In this document: in pieces, positions 27,403 through 36,024 of the stretch
How positions within the stretch are numbered: the first letter of the stretch is position 1
How the letters are laid out: the number at the start of each line of letters is the position of its first letter
Source of the DNA: Acinetobacter sp. HR7
Lineage (GTDB): Bacteria; Pseudomonadota; Gammaproteobacteria; Pseudomonadales; Moraxellaceae
DNA: 43,035 nucleotides
NCBI RefSeq assembly: GCF_000773685.1
Contig: NZ_JPQO01000225.1
Span: 1-43,035 of the forward strand
Direction: 5' to 3'
Notes under the pieces: model-generated
Databases searched by the model: none
Seen by the model: the letters and a program-made list of their open reading frames with translations, nothing else
Told to the model about the DNA's origin: nothing
Translations under genes and position numbers: made by a program

Positions 27403-27571
27403 TCTGTAAATTTCCTCAAATGGTCACTGTTCAGTCTATTATTTTTAAGCAGGAAAGAAAAAATACTATTCGCATTTTTCTGAAGAGCGCGTATCATTTC
27501 ATTTCGTAGTTGATAGTTGCTATCCATCTCCGAGATTATTTAAACCATTGTATTAAAAATCAGGGCTTTAT

Positions 27572-29014
27572 ATGTCACAGGCGAATGCCAGCACAAAGCA
27601 ATCCAACGCTAAACCAGAACTTGTTGCTGAACCTACCCAGCTCAAGGAATTCCGTACCCCTCCTCACAATTTAGCGATTGAACAAGCCGTACTTGCTGCC
27701 TTAATGACGGTTGCCGAATCCTTTGAACAGGTAGGTGACGTACTGACTGAAAGTGATTTTTATGCAACCCGTCATAAATATATCTTCTGTGCGATTGAAC
27801 AGCTGTCTAAAGAAAATTCACCCTATGATGCAGTACTGGTACATGACTGGCTGATCAAACAGAACCTGCTGGATGCAGCAGGTGGTGAAGAATACCTGAT
27901 GCAGCTGATGGCAGACTCGCCTTCAAGTTTCTATAACATTGAAACCTATGCCAACAAGATCAAGGAATTCTCTACCCTGCGCAACATGATCAAGGTCAGC
28001 ACTGAGATCCTGCAACAGGCCTATGACACCAAAGGCCGTCCGGTCTCAGAAATTCTGGACCTGGCTGAAACCAATATTTTCCAGCTGGCCGAACAGCACA
28101 ATAACAACAAGAAAAATGCCGGCCCGAAAGCGATTAATACCGTTGTGGCAGACGTGTTTGATAAGTTGAATGAACTGTCACAACTGGAAGGTTCAATTAC
28201 CGGTTTAACAACAGGGTTCGTAGAACTGGATAATAAGACTTCCGGCATGCAACCTGGCGATCTGATCATTGTTGCAGCACGCCCCTCTATGGGTAAAACC
28301 ACTTTCGCCATGAACCTGGTCGAAAGTGTGCTATTTAATAACAATCTGCCTGCACTGGTTTACTCGATGGAAATGCCAGCAGATTCGATCGCGATGCGTC
28401 TGATCTCTTCTTTCGGTCGCGTGCATCAGGGGCATTTACGTTCCGGTAAAATGGACAGCGATGAATGGTCTAAAGTGACCAGTACTATCGTGCATTTGCA
28501 GGAAAAGAACCTGTATATCGATGACTCCTCTGCACTACCACCTACCGAGGTACGTGCCCGTGCACGCCGTATTGCCAAAATGCACGGCGGCAAGCTCGGC
28601 TGTATCATGGTCGATTACCTGCAATTAATGAAAGTGCCAGGTATGGGCGATAACCGTGTGGGTGAGATTTCGGAAATTTCCCGAAGCTTAAAAGCCTTAG
28701 CCAAAGAAATGAACTGCCCTGTGATTGCCCTGTCACAGTTGAACCGATCTCTGGAAAACCGTCCAAACAAACGCCCAGTGATGTCCGACCTTCGTGAATC
28801 CGGCGCGATCGAGCAGGATGCCGATTTAATCATGTTTATTTACCGTGACGAGGTTTATAACAAGGAATCCAAGGAAGCTGGTACCGCGGAAATCATTATT
28901 GGTAAACAGCGTAACGGCCCAATTGGTACGGTACGTCTGGCCTTTGAAGGTCAATATACGCGCTTTAGCAACCTGTCACCTGAGTTCTATGCGCAGTATG
29001 ATGATGAAGAATAA
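27572..29014 (+). CDS. dnaB: Replicative DNA helicase
   Basis: DnaB is the hexameric helicase that unwinds DNA at the fork and binds primase. The 480-residue protein has the N-terminal domain (TPPHNLAIEQAVLAALM), the Walker A motif AARPSMGKTT with Lys242, Walker B VDYLQLM, the SQLNRSLENRPNKRPVMSDLR segment and EQDADLIMFIYRDE. Length and motifs are normal, and no intein is present. It is transcribed separately from the ribosomal operon, after a strong terminator. Confidence 0.98.
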   Translation: MSQANASTKQSNAKPELVAEPTQLKEFRTPPHNLAIEQAVLAALMTVAESFEQVGDVLTESDFYATRHKYIFCAIEQLSKENSPYDAVLVHDWLIKQNLLDAAGGEEYLMQLMADSPSSFYNIETYANKIKEFSTLRNMIKVSTEILQQAYDTKGRPVSEILDLAETNIFQLAEQHNNNKKNAGPKAINTVVADVFDKLNELSQLEGSITGLTTGFVELDNKTSGMQPGDLIIVAARPSMGKTTFAMNLVESVLFNNNLPALVYSMEMPADSIAMRLISSFGRVHQGHLRSGKMDSDEWSKVTSTIVHLQEKNLYIDDSSALPPTEVRARARRIAKMHGGKLGCIMVDYLQLMKVPGMGDNRVGEISEISRSLKALAKEMNCPVIALSQLNRSLENRPNKRPVMSDLRESGAIEQDADLIMFIYRDEVYNKESKEAGTAEIIIGKQRNGPIGTVRLAFEGQYTRFSNLSPEFYAQYDDEE

Positions 29015-29037
29015 GTTTCCAGTTTATATCCAATTCT

Positions 29038-29065
29038 AAAAGAGACGTTGATCGTCTCTTTTTTA
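29038..29065 (+). terminator. Rho-independent terminator of dnaB
   Basis: The stem AAAAGAGACG / CGTCTCTTTT with a TTGAT loop and T run lies 24 bases after the dnaB stop. Confidence 0.9.
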
Positions 29066-29244
29066 TTGAAGTAGTCTGCTATTCAGGAAAAGCCATGAAT
29101 TAGCATGTGCATTTTTGCTGGATAGGTCTACAATATTGGCAGTTTTGAAATGAACGCTTTTGTTTTATCAATTCCGTTATTTCTCTCCCGCTTTCCGTGT
29201 ATCTCACACGCTATTGTTTATGTCATCCCGAAGGAGTATCTAGG

Positions 29245-30315
29245 GTGCGCCAAGCTACAGTTTATATTGACAGTGAAGCACTGCAATATAATTTAAACCG
29301 TGTCAAACAACTTGCCCCAACCGCTAAAATCGTCAGCATGGTCAAGGCCAATGCCTACGGACATGGAGTTAAAGACTGCTTAGCAGCCTTAAAAGACAGT
29401 GATGCCTTTGGGGTCGCCTGTCTGGAAGAAGCCCTGGAAATTCGTGAACAGGGTTACCAGCAACCGATTACTTTGATTGAAGGCGTATTCTCTGCTGATG
29501 AAATGCAGGTGGTGATTGACCAGAATGTTGAAGTGATCGTACATCACCAGCCACAATTAGACTGGTTACTGGCCAATAAAGAAGCTTATATCGCTAAAGG
29601 CTTAAAAGTCTGGGTGAAACTCAACAGTGGTATGAACCGTCTTGGTTTTAAAATTGATGTGATTAAAGATGTGATCAATCAACTGAAAGCTGAAGGCTTT
29701 ACCTGCGTATTAGCCATGCACTTTGCCAATGCCGATGCAGAACATCCATTAAATGCACAACAAATCCAGCAGTTCCTGGAAGTGAAGAATGACTGTGCAC
29801 CATTGATGGGGTCTTGCTGTAACTCGGCAGCAATCTATAAATACCCTGAACTGCATTTTGACTATGTCCGTCCGGGAATCATGCTGTACGGTGCAACCCC
29901 ATTTGCTGATAAAACTGTGCATGACTTAGACATCAAACCAGTGATGACCTTTACCGCCGAAGTAATTGCGCTGAATAACATTAAAGCCGGTGAACATGTC
30001 GGTTATGGCTCAACTTTCACGGCAGACCAGGATATGTCCCTAGCAATTGTTTCGATTGGCTATGGTGACGGCTATCCACGTGCTTTCCCGAAACAGAACT
30101 ATGTCGCAGTCAATGGTCAGCAGACCCGTGTGATTGGTCGTGTCGCGATGGATATGATCGCGATTGATGCAACTGGTTTAAATCTGGAACTTGGTACTGT
30201 AGTCGAACTATGGGGTAAAAATCGTTTGGTCGATGACGTGGCTGAAGCTAATGGCACCATCGGCTATGAATTACTCTGCCGTATGTCTGGCCGTCCAGTG
30301 CGTAAACTGGTTTAA
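29245..30315 (+). CDS. alr: Alanine racemase
   Basis: Alr interconverts L- and D-alanine with pyridoxal phosphate, supplying D-alanine for peptidoglycan. I start at GTG 29245: it has AAGGAG eight bases upstream and gives the normal N-terminus MRQATVYIDSEALQYNL (356 residues). The frame runs upstream to 29197, but those residues do not match the family. The PLP lysine is Lys34 in MVKANAYGHG and the catalytic Tyr is about 254 in HVGYGSTF. Confidence 0.96.
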   Translation: MRQATVYIDSEALQYNLNRVKQLAPTAKIVSMVKANAYGHGVKDCLAALKDSDAFGVACLEEALEIREQGYQQPITLIEGVFSADEMQVVIDQNVEVIVHHQPQLDWLLANKEAYIAKGLKVWVKLNSGMNRLGFKIDVIKDVINQLKAEGFTCVLAMHFANADAEHPLNAQQIQQFLEVKNDCAPLMGSCCNSAAIYKYPELHFDYVRPGIMLYGATPFADKTVHDLDIKPVMTFTAEVIALNNIKAGEHVGYGSTFTADQDMSLAIVSIGYGDGYPRAFPKQNYVAVNGQQTRVIGRVAMDMIAIDATGLNLELGTVVELWGKNRLVDDVAEANGTIGYELLCRMSGRPVRKLV

Positions 30316-30333
30316 GTCACCCATTTCAAAATC

Positions 30334-30364
30334 AAAAAAGCCCATCTAGAAATGGGCTTTTTTA
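30334..30364. terminator. Bidirectional terminator between alr and the BLUF gene
   Basis: A perfect 12-base stem AAAAAAGCCCAT / ATGGGCTTTTTT with a CTAGAA loop lies between two convergent genes and has T runs on both strands. Confidence 0.92.
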
Positions 30365-30381
30365 TGGAATCTTAATTTGCT

Positions 30382-30801
30382 TTAAGCCGCCTCTTCATCC
30401 TGCGAACGTAACTGCTCTAACAACGCATCAACATGCTGCTGTTCAAAAGCATGAGGGGTAAAGCTGTTAAAGCCCATACTGATACAAAAGTCCCGAATGA
30501 CATCACGACGGGAAATATATTTCATCGACCAGCCAGCAAAATAAATCTCGTCTACCGGTCGTAAGGCAAAACGTTTGATATTGTCATGACGTGGATCTTT
30601 ACATAGCTTTTCATAGAGTAATTCCAGATGCTCTAAAGTGCCTTCCAGACACTGAAAAAAATATCCATCTGCGAAATATAAAACCCCAGTTAGCCCATGA
30701 CGGTAGTTAAAGTCACGTGCTTCAGCCAGAATATTGGCTAAATCTTCCAGTAAAACAGCCTTCTCAGAGGTACTCTGACTGGCATAACAAAATTGGTGCA
30801 T
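30382..30801 (-). CDS. BLUF-domain blue-light sensor (BlsA-like)
   Basis: The 139-residue protein is a single BLUF domain plus a short helical tail. BLUF domains bind FAD and respond to blue light. The flavin-contacting residues are in place: Tyr6 (CYASQ), Asn32 (EARDFNYRHG) and Gln50 (GYFFQCLEG), with WSMKY further on. It strongly resembles BlsA of Acinetobacter baumannii, which links light and temperature to motility, biofilm and virulence by binding other regulators. It has no output domain. It starts 72 bases after the Anbu stop on the same strand without a terminator between, so it may be read from the Anbu operon or from its own promoter. Confidence 0.92.
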   Translation of the reverse strand: MHQFCYASQSTSEKAVLLEDLANILAEARDFNYRHGLTGVLYFADGYFFQCLEGTLEHLELLYEKLCKDPRHDNIKRFALRPVDEIYFAGWSMKYISRRDVIRDFCISMGFNSFTPHAFEQQHVDALLEQLRSQDEEAA

Positions 30802-30873
30802 GCTTACCTCAAACTGTTGAATATTTTAGTTTTGCATGCACACTGTAACGCACTCAGGCCTGAATAGACAGGA

Positions 30874-31608
30874 TTACTGGAAATAATCCGACGTCGGTTT
30901 CGGCAGGGCCTGTAAACCCTTCTTCAAGGTATCTGACCATTGCTTGGAAATCGTGGTGAAATACTCATCCTCTTCCTGAATGCGCTTACCTTCTGGAATT
31001 TTCAGGCTATCTTTTGGATAAACGAGTACATCCAGCGGCATCCCCACTGAAACATTAGAACGCAGTGTCGATGCAAAAGAAATCAGTGAACAGCGCAAGG
31101 CTTCATCTAGCGGCATGTCATAACTGAGCGCTCGATCCAGAATTGGCTTGCCATATTTGCTTTCCCCGATCTGGAAATATGGTGTATCACTGGTAGCACA
31201 GATAAAATTACCTTGCGGGTAAATGTGATAGAGCTGCATATCTTGACCTGCAATCTGCCCACCCACCAGTAAAGTGCAATAATAATTGCTCTGCTCTTCC
31301 GGATCAGTGGTGACACTGGCAATCACCTCTTTCAGGGTACGGCCAACAAGTTCCGCCACTTCAAACATCGTGCGCACACTCAGAATATTTGGTGCTTCGC
31401 CCAACTCCAGCTGATTTTTAATATTGCCAACCACGGCTTGCGTCGTTGCTAGATTCCCCGAAGTCTGAATCACAATGACCCGTTCGCCATCAATCCCAAA
31501 GGTATACAGCTTCCGGAACACTGATATATGGTCTACACCTGCATTGGTCCGTGTATCACTGATGAAGACCATCCCCTCTTCTAAACGAAGCGCACAACAA
31601 TAAGTCAT
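30874..31608 (-). CDS. Anbu proteasome-like peptidase
   Basis: Anbu (ancestral beta subunit) peptidases are proteasome-related, self-assembling N-terminal nucleophile hydrolases. The 244-residue protein starts MTYCCALRLEEGMVFISDTRTNAGVD; removal of Met would expose Thr2 as the nucleophile. Asp18 and the Arg-Thr after it, and IQTSGNLATTQAV, match the family. It is the last gene of the ATP-grasp / alpha-E / transglutaminase / Anbu set, 12 bases after the transglutaminase, the association that defines this system. Its substrate is unknown; it may remove a peptide made by the ATP-grasp partner. Confidence 0.93.
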   Translation of the reverse strand: MTYCCALRLEEGMVFISDTRTNAGVDHISVFRKLYTFGIDGERVIVIQTSGNLATTQAVVGNIKNQLELGEAPNILSVRTMFEVAELVGRTLKEVIASVTTDPEEQSNYYCTLLVGGQIAGQDMQLYHIYPQGNFICATSDTPYFQIGESKYGKPILDRALSYDMPLDEALRCSLISFASTLRSNVSVGMPLDVLVYPKDSLKIPEGKRIQEEDEYFTTISKQWSDTLKKGLQALPKPTSDYFQ

Positions 31609-31620
31609 CCTATGTCCTTA

Positions 31621-32403
31621 TTAACAACTTAAAACCTGGACGATGGAATGCATGGATTCCACTCCGCCCTTTTCTCTTACTCCACGTACTGGGGCAACAT
31701 CCCAGTAGTCACGTCCTATAGCGACATAAATATGCGCACTCGGTACAAATAACTGATTACTCACATCAAAGCAATACCAAGCCTGGTCAATAAAGACTTC
31801 GGCCCAGGCATGACTAGCCAGATGCGAAGTATTTTGTGCAAATAAATAGCCGGAGACATAACGCGCTGGCAAACCTAAGTATTTGCACATCGCAATAAAG
31901 ATATGAGTATGATCCTGGCATACCCCTTGGCGTGCCTCAAACGCATCTATCGCTGAACCATGTACCGAGGTGCTATTGCTGATATACGGCACATGTTCCA
32001 GCACAGCCTGCGCCAAGGCCATCAGGTTTTGACGGCTAATAATCGGTATATGCGACTTGGCAAAATCCTTCATGGCTTCGTTGCACAGCGTACATTCTGT
32101 AGGCTGCAGAAACAGGTTGGGATTAATGGAATCACTCATACTCTGTTCTGAACGTAATGGATTCAGCTCTACCATACCTTGTGCCATGATGGTCATCGAC
32201 TGATATGGTGTGCGCTGTGTACTGACCATCCAGACATTATGAAAAGCATCTTTGCTCATTTCACGTTGTCCTGGAACACTGATATCCCAGTAATGCACTT
32301 GCTGATGTGCATTCGTAGCTGGCATCATCTTGATATACTGGATACTGCTGGCAACTGGTGCGGTATAGCTATAATGGGTCTGGTGATTCACCATCAACTT
32401 CAT
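31621..32403 (-). CDS. Transglutaminase-like cysteine protease family protein
   Basis: The 260-residue protein has the bacterial transglutaminase N-terminal region (NHQTHYSYTAPVASSIQYIKMMP) and the transglutaminase-like core. The catalytic triad is visible: Cys in ARQGVCQDHTHIF, His in ASHAWAEVF and Asp in WYCFDVSNQ. Family members in Anbu operons probably act as peptidases or amide-cleaving enzymes. Its ATG overlaps the stop of the alpha-E gene by four bases, indicating coupled translation. Confidence 0.93.
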   Translation of the reverse strand: MKLMVNHQTHYSYTAPVASSIQYIKMMPATNAHQQVHYWDISVPGQREMSKDAFHNVWMVSTQRTPYQSMTIMAQGMVELNPLRSEQSMSDSINPNLFLQPTECTLCNEAMKDFAKSHIPIISRQNLMALAQAVLEHVPYISNSTSVHGSAIDAFEARQGVCQDHTHIFIAMCKYLGLPARYVSGYLFAQNTSHLASHAWAEVFIDQAWYCFDVSNQLFVPSAHIYVAIGRDYWDVAPVRGVREKGGVESMHSIVQVLSC

Positions 32404-33002
32404 ACATTGTTCTCAAACATGTGATGGATATAGTCGCTGAACTGGTAGAAATTGTTCAGATCGGTATTTTTACGCAACTGGTCCCAGTACTCTTCCAGAT
32501 CATTCCAGCCCATCTGCACCAGGGTTTCAATGACATAGTCGACCTTGGAAATGGTAACTGCGGTACTTTCACCAAGACGCATCTGCTGATCCAGCTGTTC
32601 CAGACACTGGCCCAGGCTAAAGAACAGGAAGATACCAGGAGATTCGCCTTCCAGAATATCCTGACAATCAGGCACCACATCACAGATATAACCGGCATTT
32701 TGGTCAGCCGTTTTAATCAGACGGTTCAGTTCTGCATAGGCTTTGGCAGACAAAATGCCACGCAATTCCTGAATATTGTCTTTAGCAATTTTAAATTGCT
32801 GGTGAAATGAATAGGGCTGCGCTGGGTCCAGTACCAGTTCATTTAGGGAACTGGCATCAAATGCTGGCAGACAGAAGGCATGTGCATAAGCTACGGCAGC
32901 CTCATCCTCCAAAAATGGGAAATGGGCACATAAAAACTGGGTACGTGCCAGATAGCGACCCAGCCAAAAAATATGTTCTGCATTGGAACTCAGTAAGATC
33001 AT
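32400..33002 (-). CDS. Alpha-E domain protein, shorter than usual
   Basis: Alpha-E (DUF403) proteins are all-helical and always travel with the circularly permuted ATP-grasp enzyme. The family start is clear: MILLSSNAEHIFWLGRYLARTQFL. I choose ATG 33002, with AAGGA seven bases upstream, rather than the longer frame from 33053. The product is 200 residues, while usual members have about 300, so a large part of the helical bundle is missing or very divergent. The frame is intact and overlaps the next gene by ATGA, so it appears functional in this shortened form. Confidence 0.82.
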   Translation of the reverse strand: MILLSSNAEHIFWLGRYLARTQFLCAHFPFLEDEAAVAYAHAFCLPAFDASSLNELVLDPAQPYSFHQQFKIAKDNIQELRGILSAKAYAELNRLIKTADQNAGYICDVVPDCQDILEGESPGIFLFFSLGQCLEQLDQQMRLGESTAVTISKVDYVIETLVQMGWNDLEEYWDQLRKNTDLNNFYQFSDYIHHMFENNV

Positions 33003-33025
33003 GACGAAATCCTTCTTTGGCATTG

Positions 33026-34585
33026 TTATGAGTGGAGGTTGTCGACAATCCAAGTGTCTTTGATTCCGCCCCCTTGCGAGGAGTTCACCACCAGAGAACC
33101 CGCCTGCATTGCGACACGGGTTAAGCCACCCGGTACAATTTCGGTACGGTATGGCGAGCTCAGCACGAATGGACGCAAGTCAATATGACGTTCTGCAATG
33201 CCATAGCTGGTCAAGGTTGGGCTGACGGAAAGGTCCAGGGTCGGCTGCGCAATATATAAATGCGGCGTTGCCTTGATTTTTGCTCTAAAGCTTTCAATCT
33301 GCTGTCTGGACGCTTGCGGCCCAATCAGCATGCCATAACCGCCAGAACCTTGGGCTTCTTTCACCACAAGTTCTTCCAGGTGATCTAACACGTAACTAAG
33401 ATCTTCTGCCTCACGGCATTGATAGGTTGGTACGTTTTTCAGGATTGGTTGTTCACCTAGATAGAAATTAATCATCTTGTCCACATATGGATAGATCGAT
33501 TTGTCATCTGCGACACCCGTACCCGGTGCATTGGCAATGACCACATTATGCTGCAGATAAGCAGACATCAAACCAGGCACACCCAGGGTACTATCCGGTT
33601 TGAAACAAAGTGGATCGAGATAGGCATCATCGACACGTCTATAAATAACATCGACCTGCTGACGGCCACGAATAGTTTTTACATATACTTTCGCGTTCTC
33701 TACAAAAAGGTCACGTGATGTCACCAATGGCACATCCATTTCCCTTGCCAAGAAAGCATGCTCATAGTAAGCACTATTAAAGCGACCTGGTGTCAGCACC
33801 ACGATAAACGGATTATCTTTCTGTGAGTTTTCGCGCAGAATTTCTTTGAGTAATTGTGGATACTGCTCAACGCCGGCAATATTGGTCTGCTCGAACAGCT
33901 TCGGCATTAGCTTTTCGCTAATCTTGCGACTTTCCAACATATAAGACACACCAGACGGTGTTCTCAGGTTATCTTCCAGCACATAGAACTCTCCCTTGGA
34001 ATCACGGATAATATCTACGCCACTAATCTGGCTGTATATTCCCCCTTTCAGGCTATGCTGGTACATATGTGGCTGGTACGCCTCATGAGTGAGTACCTGC
34101 TTTTCCGGCACAATACCGACTTTTAAAATATCCTGCTGATGATAGATGTCATGCAAGAACAGGTTCAGCGCCTTAACCCGTTGTTCACAACCTAAAGCCA
34201 CCGTATTCCATTGCTTGCGTGCAATCACACGTGGAATGATGTCAAATGGAATGGTCCGTTCAGTGCCTTCCGCATCACCATAAACCGTAAAGGTAATCCC
34301 TTCGTAAAGGAAATGCTCTTTTGCCAGTTGGTTAAGCGCATTAAGTTCATCTAAAGTATGCTGTGAAAGCCACTCTTCAATTCTTAAGCCAGCCTGACCC
34401 GTGATGTTTGGGTCATCACGCATCTCATTATAGAATTTAGAAGCCATTTGCTGCAGGATCTGTAGAGGTTTGGATGTAGAAGTTCCCACCGTGTCCTTAT
34501 CTGCAAAACTGGAACCTATTGTCGCCGTAGTATTAAAGCTCTCAAGAGTCGGAGTAACATTTGTATCCTGATTTTCTTTTAGCAT
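33026..34585 (-). CDS. Circularly permuted ATP-grasp peptide ligase-like protein
   Basis: The 519-residue protein belongs to the circularly permuted type 2 ATP-grasp family. Visible segments are GITFTVYGDAEGTERTIPFDIIPR, ALNLFLHDIYHQQDIL, GGIYSQISGVDIIRDSKGEFYVLEDN with the metal-binding acids, GSGGYGMLIGP (nucleotide loop) and RPFVLS. ATP-grasp enzymes form amide bonds through acyl phosphates, so this is the likely peptide-forming component. The first 45 residues are Ser/Thr-rich and not conserved. It is the first gene of the Anbu operon and is divergent from a WYL regulator. Confidence 0.93.
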   Translation of the reverse strand: MLKENQDTNVTPTLESFNTTATIGSSFADKDTVGTSTSKPLQILQQMASKFYNEMRDDPNITGQAGLRIEEWLSQHTLDELNALNQLAKEHFLYEGITFTVYGDAEGTERTIPFDIIPRVIARKQWNTVALGCEQRVKALNLFLHDIYHQQDILKVGIVPEKQVLTHEAYQPHMYQHSLKGGIYSQISGVDIIRDSKGEFYVLEDNLRTPSGVSYMLESRKISEKLMPKLFEQTNIAGVEQYPQLLKEILRENSQKDNPFIVVLTPGRFNSAYYEHAFLAREMDVPLVTSRDLFVENAKVYVKTIRGRQQVDVIYRRVDDAYLDPLCFKPDSTLGVPGLMSAYLQHNVVIANAPGTGVADDKSIYPYVDKMINFYLGEQPILKNVPTYQCREAEDLSYVLDHLEELVVKEAQGSGGYGMLIGPQASRQQIESFRAKIKATPHLYIAQPTLDLSVSPTLTSYGIAERHIDLRPFVLSSPYRTEIVPGGLTRVAMQAGSLVVNSSQGGGIKDTWIVDNLHS

Positions 34586-34619
34586 ACAAACCCTCTAATA
34601 ATTGTAATCAAATTGTATG
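34583..34619. promoter_or_regulatory. Dyad at the start of the Anbu operon
   Basis: CATACAA at 34583-34589 and TTGTATG at 34613-34619 are 7-base inverted arms 23 bases apart. The left arm includes the ATG of the ATP-grasp gene. In the gap to a divergent WYL regulator gene this is a candidate regulator site, although two 7-base arms can occur by chance. Confidence 0.3.
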
Positions 34620-34817
34620 TTAAACAAAGCAATATCCATGCCATACGGTGTAATGCCCTACCATTAACCCCTTTATTCTTCTGCAACTCAATGGCATTTT
34701 CGCACCATTGTGTATCCATTCTGCTATGCTTGTTTACCTAAAAAACTTGCGAAAAAAATGGAGTTTTTTTATTGTGTTAATGTTCCTTTTCCATTTTATT
34801 GCCACTGAATTCAGCTT

Positions 34818-35819
34818 ATGACCGGACAAGAAAAAGAAACTTCCAATAGCCTTTATCGCCAATGGCAGATATTGTCCCGTCTCAGTACTGGCAAATGGAT
34901 GGGTACGCGCGAATTGCAAGAGATCTTGGAACGCGAAGGTGTCGAGATCAGTCTGCGCACCATTCAGCGTGATTTGAACCAGCTGGCACAGCGTTTTCCG
35001 ATCGAAAGCAGCAAGACCATTCCCCAAGGCTGGCGCTGGCGTGCCGATGCGCCAATCCAGAGTCTGCCACATATGACCAGTTCTCAGGCGGTGACCTTTA
35101 TGATGGTTGAGGAACACCTGAAGCACCTGCTACCGCCCAGTCTGGTCGAGGAAATGAATCCCTGGTTTGATCTGGCACGTCGCAGTCTGTCTACCCAGAA
35201 TAATGTACGGCAATGGATTAACCGGGTACGTATCGTTCCAGCGACCCAACCTCTGATTCCGCCACTGGTTGATCGCCAGGCACAGCAGGCCATTTATGAA
35301 GGTCTATTGCAGGACAAACAACTGGAATGTGTTTATCAGGGCCGCTTCCAAAATAGCGAAGAAAAGACTTATATTCTGAATCCCCTGGCACTAGTACAAA
35401 AAGGCTCGATCATCTATCTGGTCTGTACCCGTCATGATAAATCTGACATTCAGACCTTTGCTCTACATCGCTTTAAATCGGCGAATGTCTTGAATACCCG
35501 TGCCCTGCATCCGGTGAATTTTGATATTGATGAATATATTGAATCTGGAGCTTTAGGCTTCCGGGTTGACTTCAATAAACCAACTGAAAATATCCTACTT
35601 AAGCTAAAAATGACCGAAGCTGATGCAATTTTCTTTGAAGAAAGCCAGCTGAGTCGCGACCAGCAGATCGAGAAAATGGAAGATGGCATGGTGCTGATTA
35701 GTGCGACTGTGCCTTTTACCTCACAGCTGACTTGGTGGCTGCGCAGCTTTGGCAATAAGATCAAACAGATTGAACCTGCAGAAGTGGCTCGTGCAGTGCA
35801 TCAGGAAGATGAGGATTAA
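34818..35819 (+). CDS. WYL-domain transcriptional regulator
   Basis: The 333-residue protein has an N-terminal winged helix of the DeoR/HTH_11 type (LYRQWQILSRLSTGKWMGTRELQEIL...ISLRTIQRDLNQL) and a WYL domain (LECVYQGR, YILNPLALVQKGSIIYLVCTRH, with IYL in place of WYL), followed by a WCX-type C-terminus (FTSQLTWWLRSFGNKIKQIEP). WYL regulators sense nucleic acids or nucleotides, often controlling DNA damage or phage defence genes. It is divergent from the Anbu operon, 232 bases away, and is the obvious candidate regulator. Confidence 0.9.
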   Translation: MTGQEKETSNSLYRQWQILSRLSTGKWMGTRELQEILEREGVEISLRTIQRDLNQLAQRFPIESSKTIPQGWRWRADAPIQSLPHMTSSQAVTFMMVEEHLKHLLPPSLVEEMNPWFDLARRSLSTQNNVRQWINRVRIVPATQPLIPPLVDRQAQQAIYEGLLQDKQLECVYQGRFQNSEEKTYILNPLALVQKGSIIYLVCTRHDKSDIQTFALHRFKSANVLNTRALHPVNFDIDEYIESGALGFRVDFNKPTENILLKLKMTEADAIFFEESQLSRDQQIEKMEDGMVLISATVPFTSQLTWWLRSFGNKIKQIEPAEVARAVHQEDED

Positions 35820-35905
35820 TTACAGGCAATAAAAAAGTCCCATTCCCGGGACTCATAATTTCTTATAATCTTTTTGTCATTATTCTGGTTAATCGGCTGA
35901 TGATG

Positions 35906-35942
35906 CTGCATATATCCATCTAAACACCCCAGATATATGCAG
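35906..35942. repeat. 11-base perfect inverted repeat
   Basis: CTGCATATATC at 35906-35916 and GATATATGCAG at 35932-35942 are perfect inverse copies separated by 15 bases. No T run follows on either strand, so it is not a standard terminator. It lies just downstream of the candidate minus-strand small gene. Confidence 0.6.
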
Positions 35943-35967
35943 TTTGGAAGTCTCATAATTAAGGTCA

Positions 35968-36024
35968 TCACATACATGAGCAAGCCAGCTCTGCAGTATT
36001 GAACCGAATGGTTTTTTTCGTCAT
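35968..36024 (-). CDS. Candidate 18-residue small protein (or 3' end of a frameshifted gene)
   Basis: On the minus strand ATG 36024 opens MTKKTIRFNTAELACSCM and ends in TGA. GGAG lies at a good distance before the ATG, so it could be a genuine small gene. The same frame is open for 34 more codons upstream, to 36126, with protein-like content (KGFDSYYFTVSTDKVKVRL, then HQHSGEER) but no start codon. An ATG (MQK) just upstream would enter this frame if one A of an AAAA run near 36118-36121 were absent, giving about 50 residues. I recognise no family. Confidence 0.3.
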   Translation of the reverse strand: MTKKTIRFNTAELACSCM

